Part shown: piece after piece, positions 1 through 7,325 of the stretch | Numbering within the stretch: position 1 is the first letter of the stretch | How the letters are laid out: every line of letters starts with the position of its first letter | Assembly (NCBI RefSeq): GCF_002422095.1 | Contig: NZ_DITB01000060.1 | Location: 1 to 14,912, forward strand | Source of the DNA: Flavobacterium sp. UBA6195 | GTDB lineage: Bacteria > Bacteroidota > Bacteroidia > Flavobacteriales > Flavobacteriaceae | Length of the DNA: 14,912 nucleotides | Direction of reading: 5' to 3' | Position numbers and translations under genes: made by a program | Notes under the pieces: model-generated | What the model was told of the DNA's origin: nothing | What the model saw: the letters and a program-made list of their open reading frames with translations, nothing else | The model's database searches: none

Positions 1-110
1 ATGTTAGAAGCGATTTCTTTCGCCTTTTTTTCAAAACTTTTTTCCTGGGCAAATGCTTTTGTCACTAAACTAAAAGCAATAATGATGGTGTACAAAATAA
101 TTTTTTGCAT
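1..110 (-). CDS. Small secreted protein, N-terminal part only (cut by window edge)
   Basis: The ATG is at 108-110 and the reading frame runs off the window start, so only about 36 residues are visible. They begin with a Sec signal peptide: MQKII, then a hydrophobic stretch of about 12 residues, then KAFA-Q, with cleavage likely after the Ala. The start of the mature part is Lys/Glu-rich (EKSFEKKAKEIASN), suggesting a charged helical periplasmic protein. It starts 34 bases downstream of the anti-sigma-like gene on the same strand, with no terminator between, so it is probably the third gene of the sigma-factor operon. Its function is unknown. That it takes part in the same envelope response is inference from position only. 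Confidence 0.7.
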   Translation of the reverse strand, partial: MQKIILYTIIIAFSLVTKAFAQEKSFEKKAKEIASN

Positions 111-144
111 CACTGTTTGATTTTTAATTAATGATGATTTTTGT

Positions 145-828
145 TTATTCGTAATTTCTATTAGCTAATGCTGATTTAGCATCTTGAAATTTTCTATTTA
201 ATTTTTCTAATGTAGTTTCTCTATGATTAACATCTAGTTCTTTTTCAACGCTTGTTAATAATGAATTAACATCAATTTTAACCTTTGATTTTGGAGCAAT
301 TTTATTGTCTAAATTTATTGTTCTTTCTCCAGTTTGAGCTTCGGCTAATAAATTTTCTGGTGAAACGTATTTATATGTTTTAAGAATTGGGAGTTGGGAG
401 TTGGGAGTAATTTTTTCTTCCGAAACGCTTTCCTCTTTTATCCCTTTACTTGTTTCAACAGATTTTTTATTTCTTGTTGGTTGTGAATTATTTATTTCAT
501 TCTGAACCAAAAGAGATTTTACATTTCTAACTGAAATTTCATTTATTTTATTGGTTTCAGTCGTATCAATTTCTTCGTTGATAGTGGTTACAATTGGTGT
601 TGAATTATTAATTTCTTGCGTTTCGTTTGAATTGAAAATGAAAAATCCCAATCCGAGAAAAAGTATCGTAGAAGCGGCTACAAAAAACCATCCGTAACCT
701 TTCTTTGGCTTTTTTTCTTCTGAAACCGTAAGCATAACATCTAAGCGATCCCAAGCTTGTGCAGAAGGCTGAATTTCTCTAGCATTCAGCTTTTCTCTTA
801 TTTGATTATCTATTTTATTTGGTTCCAT
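145..828 (-). CDS. Putative anti-sigma factor, single-pass membrane protein
   Basis: This 227-residue protein probably binds and restrains the ECF sigma factor encoded just upstream and releases it on an envelope signal. Residues 1-44 are charged and predicted cytosolic, with the P-S-A-x-AWDRLDVML pattern common near the N-terminus of Bacteroidetes sigma-linked membrane proteins. One transmembrane helix spans about 45-65. The remaining 160 residues would be periplasmic; they are rich in Asn, Thr, Glu and Lys and look poorly structured. The ATG at 826-828 lies inside the sigma gene (14-base overlap), which suggests coupled translation. There is no recognisable zinc-binding HxxxCxxC motif, so it is not a ZAS-type anti-sigma; the role rests mainly on context and topology. 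Three tandem TTGGGAG heptamers at 387-407 encode residues 141-148. Confidence 0.72.
   Translation of the reverse strand: MEPNKIDNQIREKLNAREIQPSAQAWDRLDVMLTVSEEKKPKKGYGWFFVAASTILFLGLGFFIFNSNETQEINNSTPIVTTINEEIDTTETNKINEISVRNVKSLLVQNEINNSQPTRNKKSVETSKGIKEESVSEEKITPNSQLPILKTYKYVSPENLLAEAQTGERTINLDNKIAPKSKVKIDVNSLLTSVEKELDVNHRETTLEKLNRKFQDAKSALANRNYE
387..407. repeat. Three perfect tandem heptamers (TTGGGAG) inside a gene
   Basis: Units lie at 387-393, 394-400 and 401-407. They fall in the periplasmic-domain codons of the putative anti-sigma gene and read as T-P-N-S-Q-L-P on the minus strand. Because 7 is not a multiple of 3, gain or loss of one unit would change the reading frame after about residue 141 of 227. 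Confidence 0.9.
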
Positions 829-1384
829 TGAGTTTCTTTTTTAATTCTGTGATTTGTTGTTGCAATAACTTTCTAGCGTGTGATAATTGTGATTTTGATG
901 TTCCTTCACTTATTTTAAGCATTTCGGCTATTTCTTGGTGTTTGTAACCTTCAATTGCATATAAGTTAAAAACCATTTTATAACCATCGGGCAAATTATC
1001 AATCATGTTTTGAATGTCATCTACAGAAAAATCTTCCATTTCATATACCGATTCATTCTCGCTTATTGTAACATCTTCAATATCTTGGTGACTAAAATTA
1101 TTCTTTTTCACCCGAAGAAAATCGATACATTCATACACCATTATTCTTCTAATCCAACCTTCGAAACTGCCTTTGTGTTCAAAGTGTTTTAGATTGGTAA
1201 ATACTTTCATGAATCCCGTAATCATTACGTCTTCAGCGTGGTGAATATCTTTTATGTATTGACGACAAATACTCAACATTTTAGAAGAAAACTTGGCATA
1301 AATTTGCTGTTGCGCTTGTCTATTATTTTCGACAGCCAACATAATAAGTTGTTTTTCTTCTTGATTTAGTTGAATTACTTTCAT
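815..1384 (-). CDS. ECF-type RNA polymerase sigma factor (sigma-70 family)
   Basis: This 189-residue protein directs RNA polymerase to a stress- or envelope-response regulon. Region 2 covers about residues 15-87, with the pattern HHAEDVMITGFMKVF for core binding and GSFEGWIRRIMVYECIDFLR for -10 recognition. Region 4 covers about 120-175 and contains an HTH read from YKHQEIAEMLKISEGTSKS. There is no region 1.1 or 3, and the length is typical of ECF sigma factors. The frame is open up to an ATG at 1444. I prefer the ATG at 1382-1384 because homologous sigma factors begin close to the QLNQEEKQLI-like segment, and because a TAAATTTG box lies between the two ATGs. Its stop overlaps the start of the putative anti-sigma gene by 14 bases, the usual sigma/anti-sigma arrangement. 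Confidence 0.92.
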   Translation of the reverse strand: MKVIQLNQEEKQLIMLAVENNRQAQQQIYAKFSSKMLSICRQYIKDIHHAEDVMITGFMKVFTNLKHFEHKGSFEGWIRRIMVYECIDFLRVKKNNFSHQDIEDVTISENESVYEMEDFSVDDIQNMIDNLPDGYKMVFNLYAIEGYKHQEIAEMLKISEGTSKSQLSHARKLLQQQITELKKKLNGTK

Positions 1385-1404
1385 TTTAAGTTCAATATCA
1401 TGTT

Positions 1405-1412
1405 CAAATTTA
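1405..1412 (-). promoter_or_regulatory. Candidate -7 box (TAAATTTG) for the sigma operon
   Basis: On the minus strand TAAATTTG matches the Bacteroidetes -7 consensus TAnnTTTG and lies 20 bases upstream of the preferred ATG at 1384. No TTG is found at the expected -33 distance, so it is weak alone. If real, the sigma factor starts at 1384 and not 1444. Confidence 0.32.
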
Positions 1413-1520
1413 AAATAAATGATACTGATTTTGATATAATTCATTTATTGAATCATATCTTCTAAATACATAGACGAGAACAAGAATAAAAAGGTTGTAT
1501 GAAAGTAAAAAAAATAAAAA

Positions 1521-2285
1521 TTATTTTCCTTGAATTTTTTGTTTAATATATTTTTTTGGAGATAAACTTGTGTAGTTTTTAAAGCAAATTGAAAAATAAG
1601 ATGTTGAATTAAAACCGCTTTCATTAGCTAAAGCATCAACATTTCCCTCTCCCGCTTCAATAAGGCTAATTGCATAATTAAGTCTAATTTCTCTTATGTA
1701 AGTAGAAACATTAACTTGTTTAAATTTTCTTATTTTTTTATCTAATGTAGATTTACTTACAAAAACCTCTTTAGCAAGCCTTTCAATAGTAATATCGGAT
1801 TTGATATTTTTAATTATGATATCATTAATTTTATCAAAGAAATCGTTTTTTCTAGATTTAATTTGAATTTTCGATATCGGATTTTGACTTTGCTTTACAA
1901 CATTAGCTTTATAGTTTAAAAAGTTTTTAATTTTTAATACCAGCTCTTGTATCTTGAAAGGTTTATTTATAAAATCATTAACTCCGTTTTCTAATTGTCT
2001 TATTTTATTTTCAAAAGTTAAATCAGCAGTAATAATGATAAATGGTATTTGATCATACCTTCTAAAATTTCTAATTTTAAGAAACAATTCTTCTCCTGTC
2101 ATTATAGGCATCATTAAATCGCATATAATAATATCTGGTAAATTATTTTCTAAAAGCTGGAAAGCTTCCAGTCCATTTTTACACCATTTCACATCATAAC
2201 CATTAACCTGAAGTAACTCAGAAATAGTTTGACCTAAGGAGATATCATCTTCTACCAGAAGCAATTGAGGATTAGTGATTTTCAT
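1521..2285 (-). CDS. Response regulator with AraC-type DNA-binding domain
   Basis: This 254-residue two-component output protein joins a receiver to a helix-turn-helix. The receiver spans about residues 7-122: acidic pocket E12/D13/D14, phospho-acceptor D56 (in CDLMMP), T86, and K108 (in KPF). A linker follows, then an AraC/XylS-type domain at about 150-250 with two HTH units (ITIERLAKEVFVSKSTLDKK, and a second around ANESGFNSTSYFSICFKNY) and the C-terminal SPKKYI signature. All phosphorylation residues are present, so it should be activatable. It is transcribed away from the histidine kinase at 2550 across a 264-base gap, and a cognate relationship is the natural inference. The receiver-AraC arrangement resembles the output half of Bacteroidetes hybrid two-component systems, here as a separate protein. 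Target genes are unknown. Confidence 0.92.
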   Translation of the reverse strand: MKITNPQLLLVEDDISLGQTISELLQVNGYDVKWCKNGLEAFQLLENNLPDIIICDLMMPIMTGEELFLKIRNFRRYDQIPFIIITADLTFENKIRQLENGVNDFINKPFKIQELVLKIKNFLNYKANVVKQSQNPISKIQIKSRKNDFFDKINDIIIKNIKSDITIERLAKEVFVSKSTLDKKIRKFKQVNVSTYIREIRLNYAISLIEAGEGNVDALANESGFNSTSYFSICFKNYTSLSPKKYIKQKIQGK

Positions 2286-2549
2286 GGAGTAAAATTAATT
2301 TTAATTTTTTTAAAATATTGCCATAAAATTTTAACTTATAAGTAAATAAGGGTATTGGAAAAAATAAATAAAATAATTTTGATTCAAATAATATAGTGCT
2401 CTTAAAATTGGAAAAAAAATATTTAGAAATTATTGAAAATTATAAAACAAGAAACTTAATTTTTATTGATTTTTACCTAAAGTTACGCTTTTTATTTTAA
2501 TCTGTCAAGAAAAAATCTAAACTATTATCAACCCCCTATAAATACAAAA
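2286..2549. promoter_or_regulatory. Divergent intergenic region between response regulator and kinase
   Basis: This 264-base, extremely AT-rich stretch should contain the promoters of both divergent genes. I could not find a convincing TTG/TAnnTTTG pair in either direction. The one GC-containing landmark is ACCCCCTATA at 2531-2540, just ahead of the kinase ATG. No ORF or RNA gene is evident. Confidence 0.5.
2531..2540 (+). repeat. ACCCCCTATA motif, copy 1 (kinase leader)
   Basis: This 10-mer lies 9 bases before the kinase ATG and recurs in the same orientation at 5166-5175, after the small ORF behind the kinase. Runs of five or more C occur only three times on the plus strand of this window. 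The third is inside a coding region near 6001. Confidence 0.6.
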
Positions 2550-4979
2550 ATGATTCATCTTCTCAAAGCTATATCAGAGGCAAATAATTATCTTCTTAAG
2601 GAGTTAAACATTCATGATGCATTACAAAATTGCATAAATACATTAGGCAGTAATATCGAAATAAACAGATGTTATATATTTAAGAATGAAGTTAAAAACG
2701 ACGTTTTGATTCTTAATTATGAATATGAATGGTGTGATGCTAACACTACTCCTTTTATTGGAAGTCCTGATTTAAGCGGCCATACCTATGAGGCATTTCC
2801 TGGTTTATATAAACCTCTTTCAAAAAACGAACCCCTCTTTGGTTTAGTTAAAGAAAGTACAAATGATTATTTCAGAGAGGTAATGGAAATGCAGGATATT
2901 AAATCTTATTTATTTACTCCGATTTTTTCAAACAATGTTTTTTGGGGCTGGATTGGATTTGATGATTGTGAAAACGAAACTATTTGGGCTCAAGAAGAAG
3001 TGGAGGCACTACATACAGTTGCTCATAATATAGGTCTAAGATTAAATCAGGAGAAAGTAAGATCAGACTTAGAAAAAACATTGAACGAGTTAGATTTTTA
3101 CATGCAAGGCTCAAATCAGGCAAAATGGGAAATTAATTTAATTACTAACGAAGTTAAATTTACGTACAATTGGTTTGGAATGCTAGGATACAACAACAAT
3201 GAGCTTGAACATAATTTTGAAACTTGGAAATCAAAATTACATCCTAACGACTTAGTTGAAACCGTATATAAAATTGAAAAATTCATTGAAAGAAAAACCG
3301 ATAAATACGAAGGTATTTTTCGAATGAAACACAAAGAAGGTCATTATGTTTGGATAAAGTATTCTGCAATAATGTTAGAAAATGAATTTGGAATTGCTGA
3401 AAAAATAATTGGTACTCATATTGATATTAGCGAAATAAAAACCAAAGAAATTGAATTAGCAAAACAAAGAAACGAGTATGATCATCTAGTTAATAATCTA
3501 GCTGAAATTATTTTTAAAACGGATTTGGATGGAAATCTTATTTTTTTAAATAATAGATGGGAGGAAATAACAGGACATAATATTGCTGCTTGTTTGGGTT
3601 CAAATATTTTTGACTATTTAGAAAACGTATCAAAAGATGAAGCTGTTGAGCTGTTACTTAATTCAAAAACTTCTACAAGTTTTGAAGTACAGCTTTTGAT
3701 GAAAAACAATCAAAAAATTTGGGGATTACTACTTCTAAACATTGATTTAGATTTTATTACTAATGAAAAAATCATAATAGGAAGTATTACTAATATCAAC
3801 GACACTATTAACTTTAAAAACAAGTTAGCTATTTCAGAACAAAAATATCGATTTATTGCAGACAATACTTCTGATTTTATAATGCAACACCAAACCGACG
3901 GAACCATAACATATGCCTCTAATACTTCTACTAAAATAACCGGATTTAGCCCTTCTGAGTTATTATTAAAAGACCCTTATACTTATATTCATCCTGATGA
4001 CGTTGCAAGAGTAGCCAAACAACATGCTAATATTCTTAAAAATAAAAATGAAATTATAACTTTTAGATTCAAAACTAAAAGTGAGAAATACATTTGGCTG
4101 GAAACATACTCTAAAATAATTTTAGATAATGAAAACCAAATTATTGGTCTTCAAACTTCAAGTAGAGATATTACCGAGAGGGTAAAAGATAGAGAAAATA
4201 TTCAACAAGCCTTAATTAAAGAAAAGGAATTAAACGAACTTAAATCGGGTTTTGTCACAATGGCATCTCATCAATTTAGAACTCCTTTGTCTGTAATTTA
4301 TTCTAATATTGAACTATTGAATTACAAAATGAATCTTTTACAAATTAATGAAAAAGATGAAATTGAAAGAATTTCTTCAAGAATTTCTAATGAAGTTAAT
4401 CGTATGACAGAATTAATGAATAATATTCTAGTTTTTGGGGCATACGAATCAAATAACTTAAAAGTTGAAATAAAAGAATTAAACTTAAATAAATTCATTG
4501 ATAATCTAATTGAAACTTATTTTAATAATGAAAAAGACGGAAGAAAAATAATTATAGACAAAAAGAAATTTGAAAAAAATATACAAACTGACGAAAGTTT
4601 ACTAACTCATATTTTAAACAATCTAATTTCTAATGCATTTAAATATTCTGTAGGCAGTAGCAATCCTATCATTAAAGTAGATTACTTTACCAATAATTTC
4701 AAAATTGAAATTATTGATTTTGGCTGTGGAATTCCTCAAAGTGAAAACAAACATCTTTTCAAATCATTTTTTAGAGGTAGCAATACTTCTACAATTAAAG
4801 GATCAGGTCTAGGATTAATTATTGCTAAACAATTCACAGAACTTTTAAATGGGAAAATTTCCATTTCAAGCAAAGAAAATGAAATTACAACGGTAACATT
4901 AGAATTTCCTTATGAACAAAAAGAACAATTAAAAACTAAAATAACCCCGAAAAAAACAAAAAAATGGATGCTTCTCTAA
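2550..4979 (+). CDS. Soluble GAF-PAS-PAS-PAS sensor histidine kinase
   Basis: This 809-residue histidine kinase has no transmembrane segment or signal peptide, so it should sense a cytosolic cue. Domains in order: GAF at about 8-170, PAS at about 185-300 ending in HIDISEIK, a second PAS at about 308-425, a third at about 428-548 ending in SSRDITERV, then HisKA with phospho-acceptor H574 in SHQFRTPL. The HATPase domain has its N-box around N695 (NNLISNAFKY), G1 at D723 (DFGCGIP), an F-box (FKSFFRGSN) and G2 at 751-756 (GSGLGL). All kinase motifs are intact. The residue after H574 is Gln, not the more usual Glu/Asp. The C-terminus is a Lys-rich tail whose codons overlap the start of a small ORF. 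The likely partner is the divergent AraC-type regulator at 1521-2285. The ligand is unknown. Confidence 0.95.
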   Translation: MIHLLKAISEANNYLLKELNIHDALQNCINTLGSNIEINRCYIFKNEVKNDVLILNYEYEWCDANTTPFIGSPDLSGHTYEAFPGLYKPLSKNEPLFGLVKESTNDYFREVMEMQDIKSYLFTPIFSNNVFWGWIGFDDCENETIWAQEEVEALHTVAHNIGLRLNQEKVRSDLEKTLNELDFYMQGSNQAKWEINLITNEVKFTYNWFGMLGYNNNELEHNFETWKSKLHPNDLVETVYKIEKFIERKTDKYEGIFRMKHKEGHYVWIKYSAIMLENEFGIAEKIIGTHIDISEIKTKEIELAKQRNEYDHLVNNLAEIIFKTDLDGNLIFLNNRWEEITGHNIAACLGSNIFDYLENVSKDEAVELLLNSKTSTSFEVQLLMKNNQKIWGLLLLNIDLDFITNEKIIIGSITNINDTINFKNKLAISEQKYRFIADNTSDFIMQHQTDGTITYASNTSTKITGFSPSELLLKDPYTYIHPDDVARVAKQHANILKNKNEIITFRFKTKSEKYIWLETYSKIILDNENQIIGLQTSSRDITERVKDRENIQQALIKEKELNELKSGFVTMASHQFRTPLSVIYSNIELLNYKMNLLQINEKDEIERISSRISNEVNRMTELMNNILVFGAYESNNLKVEIKELNLNKFIDNLIETYFNNEKDGRKIIIDKKKFEKNIQTDESLLTHILNNLISNAFKYSVGSSNPIIKVDYFTNNFKIEIIDFGCGIPQSENKHLFKSFFRGSNTSTIKGSGLGLIIAKQFTELLNGKISISSKENEITTVTLEFPYEQKEQLKTKITPKKTKKWMLL

Positions 4980-5134
4980 ATGAATTTTTGAAATATTACA
5001 ACGACTTTATTAAAAAAAATGGCTTTGAACCCACTGCTTATGATGTAAATTTTTGGATTACAAATTTCTTTAAATCTAAGAAAAATAAATCCAATTCTAA
5101 TCACAATTCAAACCCAAAAAGCCTAGCGTTATAA
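4964..5134 (+). CDS. Small uncharacterised ORF (56 aa) overlapping the kinase 3' end
   Basis: The ATG at 4964-4966 lies inside the last codons of the histidine kinase (16-base overlap, another frame) and the ORF ends at TAA 5132-5134. The 56-residue product begins MDASLNEFLKYYNDFIKKNG, followed by FEPTAYDVNFWITNFFK. The two segments look like amphipathic helices rich in aromatics, and the tail is Lys/Asn/Ser-rich. No signal peptide or membrane segment is seen. The overlapping start is typical of translational coupling, and the protein-like first 37 residues argue against a chance ORF. I do not recognise a family. A role as an accessory partner of the kinase is inference from position only. 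Confidence 0.6.
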   Translation: MDASLNEFLKYYNDFIKKNGFEPTAYDVNFWITNFFKSKKNKSNSNHNSNPKSLAL

Positions 5135-5165
5135 TTTAAATTTATTCAACCTCAAATTAAAATCT

Positions 5166-5175
5166 ACCCCCTATA
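5166..5175 (+). repeat. ACCCCCTATA motif, copy 2 (after the small ORF)
   Basis: Identical to 2531-2540 and in the same orientation, 31 bases past the small ORF stop and 32 bases from the end of the convergent prenyl synthase gene. I see no hairpin terminator in this convergent gap (5135-5207). Confidence 0.6.
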
Positions 5176-5207
5176 TTCTTTTAATTTCAGTAAAATAACC
5201 AGTTCAA

Positions 5208-6188
5208 TTATTTCTTTCTTTCAATAACATAATTGACCATTAAAATCAAAGAATCTTTGTATGAAGACGATGGGAAATTTTCTATTAAACGCAAAGCTTC
5301 CTGTTGAAATTGAATCATTTTTTCTTCAGCATATGCCAATCCGTTTTTATCTTTTACAAATTGGATAACCTCTTTTACACGCTTTTTATCTTTGTTATGA
5401 TTTTTAACTGAGTTGATAACCCAACTTTTTTCTTTTGGAGAACAATTGTTCAAAGCGTAAATCAATGGCAATGTCATTTTTTGTTCTTTGATGTCGATTC
5501 CGGTTGGTTTTCCAATGGCGTCATCGGTGTAATCGAATAAATCATCTTTTATTTGAAATGCCATTCCGATAAGCTCTCCAAATTTGCGCATTTTTTCCAC
5601 CACTTCTTTATCATCTGGAGCAACAGAACAAGCACCAAGCGAACAACAAGCTGCAATTAAAGTAGCAGTTTTTTGACGGATAATTTCATAATAAACATCT
5701 TCTGTAATGTCTAATCTTCGCGCTTTTTCAATTTGAAGCAATTCACCTTCACTCATTTCGCGAACGGCTACTGATATGATTTTTAGTAAATCGAAATCAT
5801 TATTATCAATAGAAAGCAATAATCCTTTTGACAATAAATAATCGCCAACCAAAACCGCGATTTTATTTTTCCATAAAGCATTTAATGAGAAAAAACCACG
5901 ACGTTTATTGCTATCATCAACCACATCATCATGCACTAAAGTTGCGGTATGAATTAATTCGATAACCGAAGCACCACGATAAGTCCGCTCATTAATAGAA
6001 CCCCCCGAAACCATTTTAGCGGTTAAGAAAACAAACATAGGTCGCATTTGTTTTCCTTTACGGTTTACAATATAATGTGTAATTCTGTTCAATAAAGCCA
6101 CTTTTGAAGACATGGAATCACGAAACTTCTCTTCAAAGAGTTCCATTTCATTGGTGATTGGGAGCTTTATTTGTTCGGTTATTTTCAT
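5208..6188 (-). CDS. Polyprenyl diphosphate synthase (long-chain, trans)
   Basis: This 326-residue enzyme adds isopentenyl diphosphate units to an allylic primer to make the polyprenyl chain, most likely for the menaquinone side chain. It is a soluble all-helical enzyme. The first Asp-rich motif is D87-D91 (HDDVVDD) and the second is D215-D219 (QIKDDLFD). The substrate-binding GKQMRP is at about 45-50 and the conserved KT at 173-174. Small residues (Ala82, Thr83) precede the first motif, which in this family fits a medium- to long-chain product. The frame is open to a TTG at 6212, but a TTG-N19-TACATTTG promoter at 6196-6225 places transcription start just before ATG 6188. Such genes are often called ispB. 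Flavobacteria generally use MK-6, so a hexaprenyl product is plausible but not shown. Confidence 0.95.
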   Translation of the reverse strand: MKITEQIKLPITNEMELFEEKFRDSMSSKVALLNRITHYIVNRKGKQMRPMFVFLTAKMVSGGSINERTYRGASVIELIHTATLVHDDVVDDSNKRRGFFSLNALWKNKIAVLVGDYLLSKGLLLSIDNNDFDLLKIISVAVREMSEGELLQIEKARRLDITEDVYYEIIRQKTATLIAACCSLGACSVAPDDKEVVEKMRKFGELIGMAFQIKDDLFDYTDDAIGKPTGIDIKEQKMTLPLIYALNNCSPKEKSWVINSVKNHNKDKKRVKEVIQFVKDKNGLAYAEEKMIQFQQEALRLIENFPSSSYKDSLILMVNYVIERKK

Positions 6189-6195
6189 TCGATAA

Positions 6196-6225
6196 CAAAT
6201 GTACGAAAACAATTGCTAAAGGCAA
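6196..6225 (-). promoter_or_regulatory. Promoter of the polyprenyl synthase gene (TTG-N19-TACATTTG)
   Basis: On the minus strand, TTG (6223-6225), a 19-base spacer and TACATTTG (6196-6203) give a full match to the Bacteroidetes -33/-7 consensus. Only 7 bases separate the -7 box from the ATG at 6188, implying a very short 5' leader. Confidence 0.65.
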
Positions 6226-6280
6226 AAATTAAAGATTCTAAAACCATTCATCAATATCGAAATAAAAATGTAAAATTAAT

Positions 6281-7321
6281 TTAAGATTTATTCGCCAATT
6301 GCCCACAAGCCGCATCAATATCTTTACCGCGACTTCTTCGTACCTTTGCTACGATATTGTTTCTCTCCAAAGCCTTTATATAAGCGTTAGTTGCTTCTTC
6401 AGAGGCTTGTTGAAACATACCATCATCAATTGGATTATATTCAATCAAATTTACTTTACAAGGAACATATTTACAGAATTTCACCAAAGCATCAATCGAT
6501 TTTTTATCGTCGTTGATTCCTTTCCAAACCACATATTCGTAAGTAATTTTACTTTTGGTTTTTCTGTACCAATATTCCAAACTCTCACGCAAATCGGTTA
6601 ATGGAAAGTTTTTAGTAAATGGCATGATTACGTTTCGAATTTCCTCAACAGCTGAATGTAAGGAAACTGCTAGTTTGAATTTAACCTCATCATCGGCCAT
6701 TTTCTTAATCATTTTCGGAATTCCAGAAGTAGAAACGGTGATTCGCTTTGGCGACATTCCTAAACCTTCAGTAGACGTAATCATATCAATCGCTTTCATT
6801 ACGTTTGGATAATTCATCAAAGGCTCTCCCATTCCCATAAAAACGATGTTAGATAAAGGTCGGTCGTAATACAAACGACTTTCGTTATCAATGGCTGCTA
6901 CTTGGTCGTAGATTTCTCCTGGTTCCAAATTACGCATGCGCTTTAATCGCGCTGTAGCACAGAAATTACAATCTAAACTACAACCTACTTGCGAAGAAAC
7001 ACAAGCGGTAGTTCGAGTTTCAGTTGGAATCAAAACCGATTCTACAATTAAGTCATCATGCAAACGAACGGCATTTTTAACAGTTCCATCTTCGCTACGT
7101 TGTAAAGTATCTACTTTGATATGATTAATTACAAAATTAGCTTCTAACATGGCGCGCGTTTCTTTAGACACATTGGTCATATCTTCAAAAGTATGCGCGC
7201 GTTTTTGCCATAACCACTCATAAACTTGGTTACCACGAAACGCTTTATCTCCGTTAGCAACAAAAAAATTACGTAATTGTTCTTTAGTTAGTGCTCGTAT
7301 GTCTTTTTTCTCGATTTGCAT
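6281..7321 (-). CDS. rlmN: 23S rRNA (A2503-C2)/tRNA (A37-C2) methyltransferase RlmN
   Basis: This 346-residue radical-SAM enzyme methylates C2 of A2503 in 23S rRNA and of A37 in a subset of tRNAs. The N-terminal RNA-binding part (about 1-95) contains FRGNQVYEWLWQK. The radical-SAM [4Fe-4S] motif is C114-x3-C118-x2-C121 (GCSLDCNFCAT). Just before it, C107 in ACVSSQVGC corresponds to the catalytic E. coli C118. C339 in DAACGQL corresponds to the methyl-carrying E. coli C355. The SAM-binding MGMGEPLMNY and SVSLHS-like (LAVSLHSA) segments are intact. Length and motifs are complete, so it should be active. The ATG at 7321 lies 4 bases after a TACTTTTG box, so the mRNA may be leaderless or nearly so. 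A divergent toxin-antitoxin operon starts on the other side. Confidence 0.98.
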   Translation of the reverse strand: MQIEKKDIRALTKEQLRNFFVANGDKAFRGNQVYEWLWQKRAHTFEDMTNVSKETRAMLEANFVINHIKVDTLQRSEDGTVKNAVRLHDDLIVESVLIPTETRTTACVSSQVGCSLDCNFCATARLKRMRNLEPGEIYDQVAAIDNESRLYYDRPLSNIVFMGMGEPLMNYPNVMKAIDMITSTEGLGMSPKRITVSTSGIPKMIKKMADDEVKFKLAVSLHSAVEEIRNVIMPFTKNFPLTDLRESLEYWYRKTKSKITYEYVVWKGINDDKKSIDALVKFCKYVPCKVNLIEYNPIDDGMFQQASEEATNAYIKALERNNIVAKVRRSRGKDIDAACGQLANKS

Positions 7322-7325
7322 GGTG

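Noticed and set aside
1385..1444. Longer sigma factor starting at ATG 1444
   Set aside because: The extra 20 residues do not resemble sigma N-termini, and a TAAATTTG box lies inside the extension.
6299..7124. Three plus-strand open frames opposite rlmN (6299-6601, 6555-6812, 6936-7124)
   Set aside because: They are fully antisense to a gene with every catalytic motif intact, and their translations show no domain pattern; they are frame shadows.
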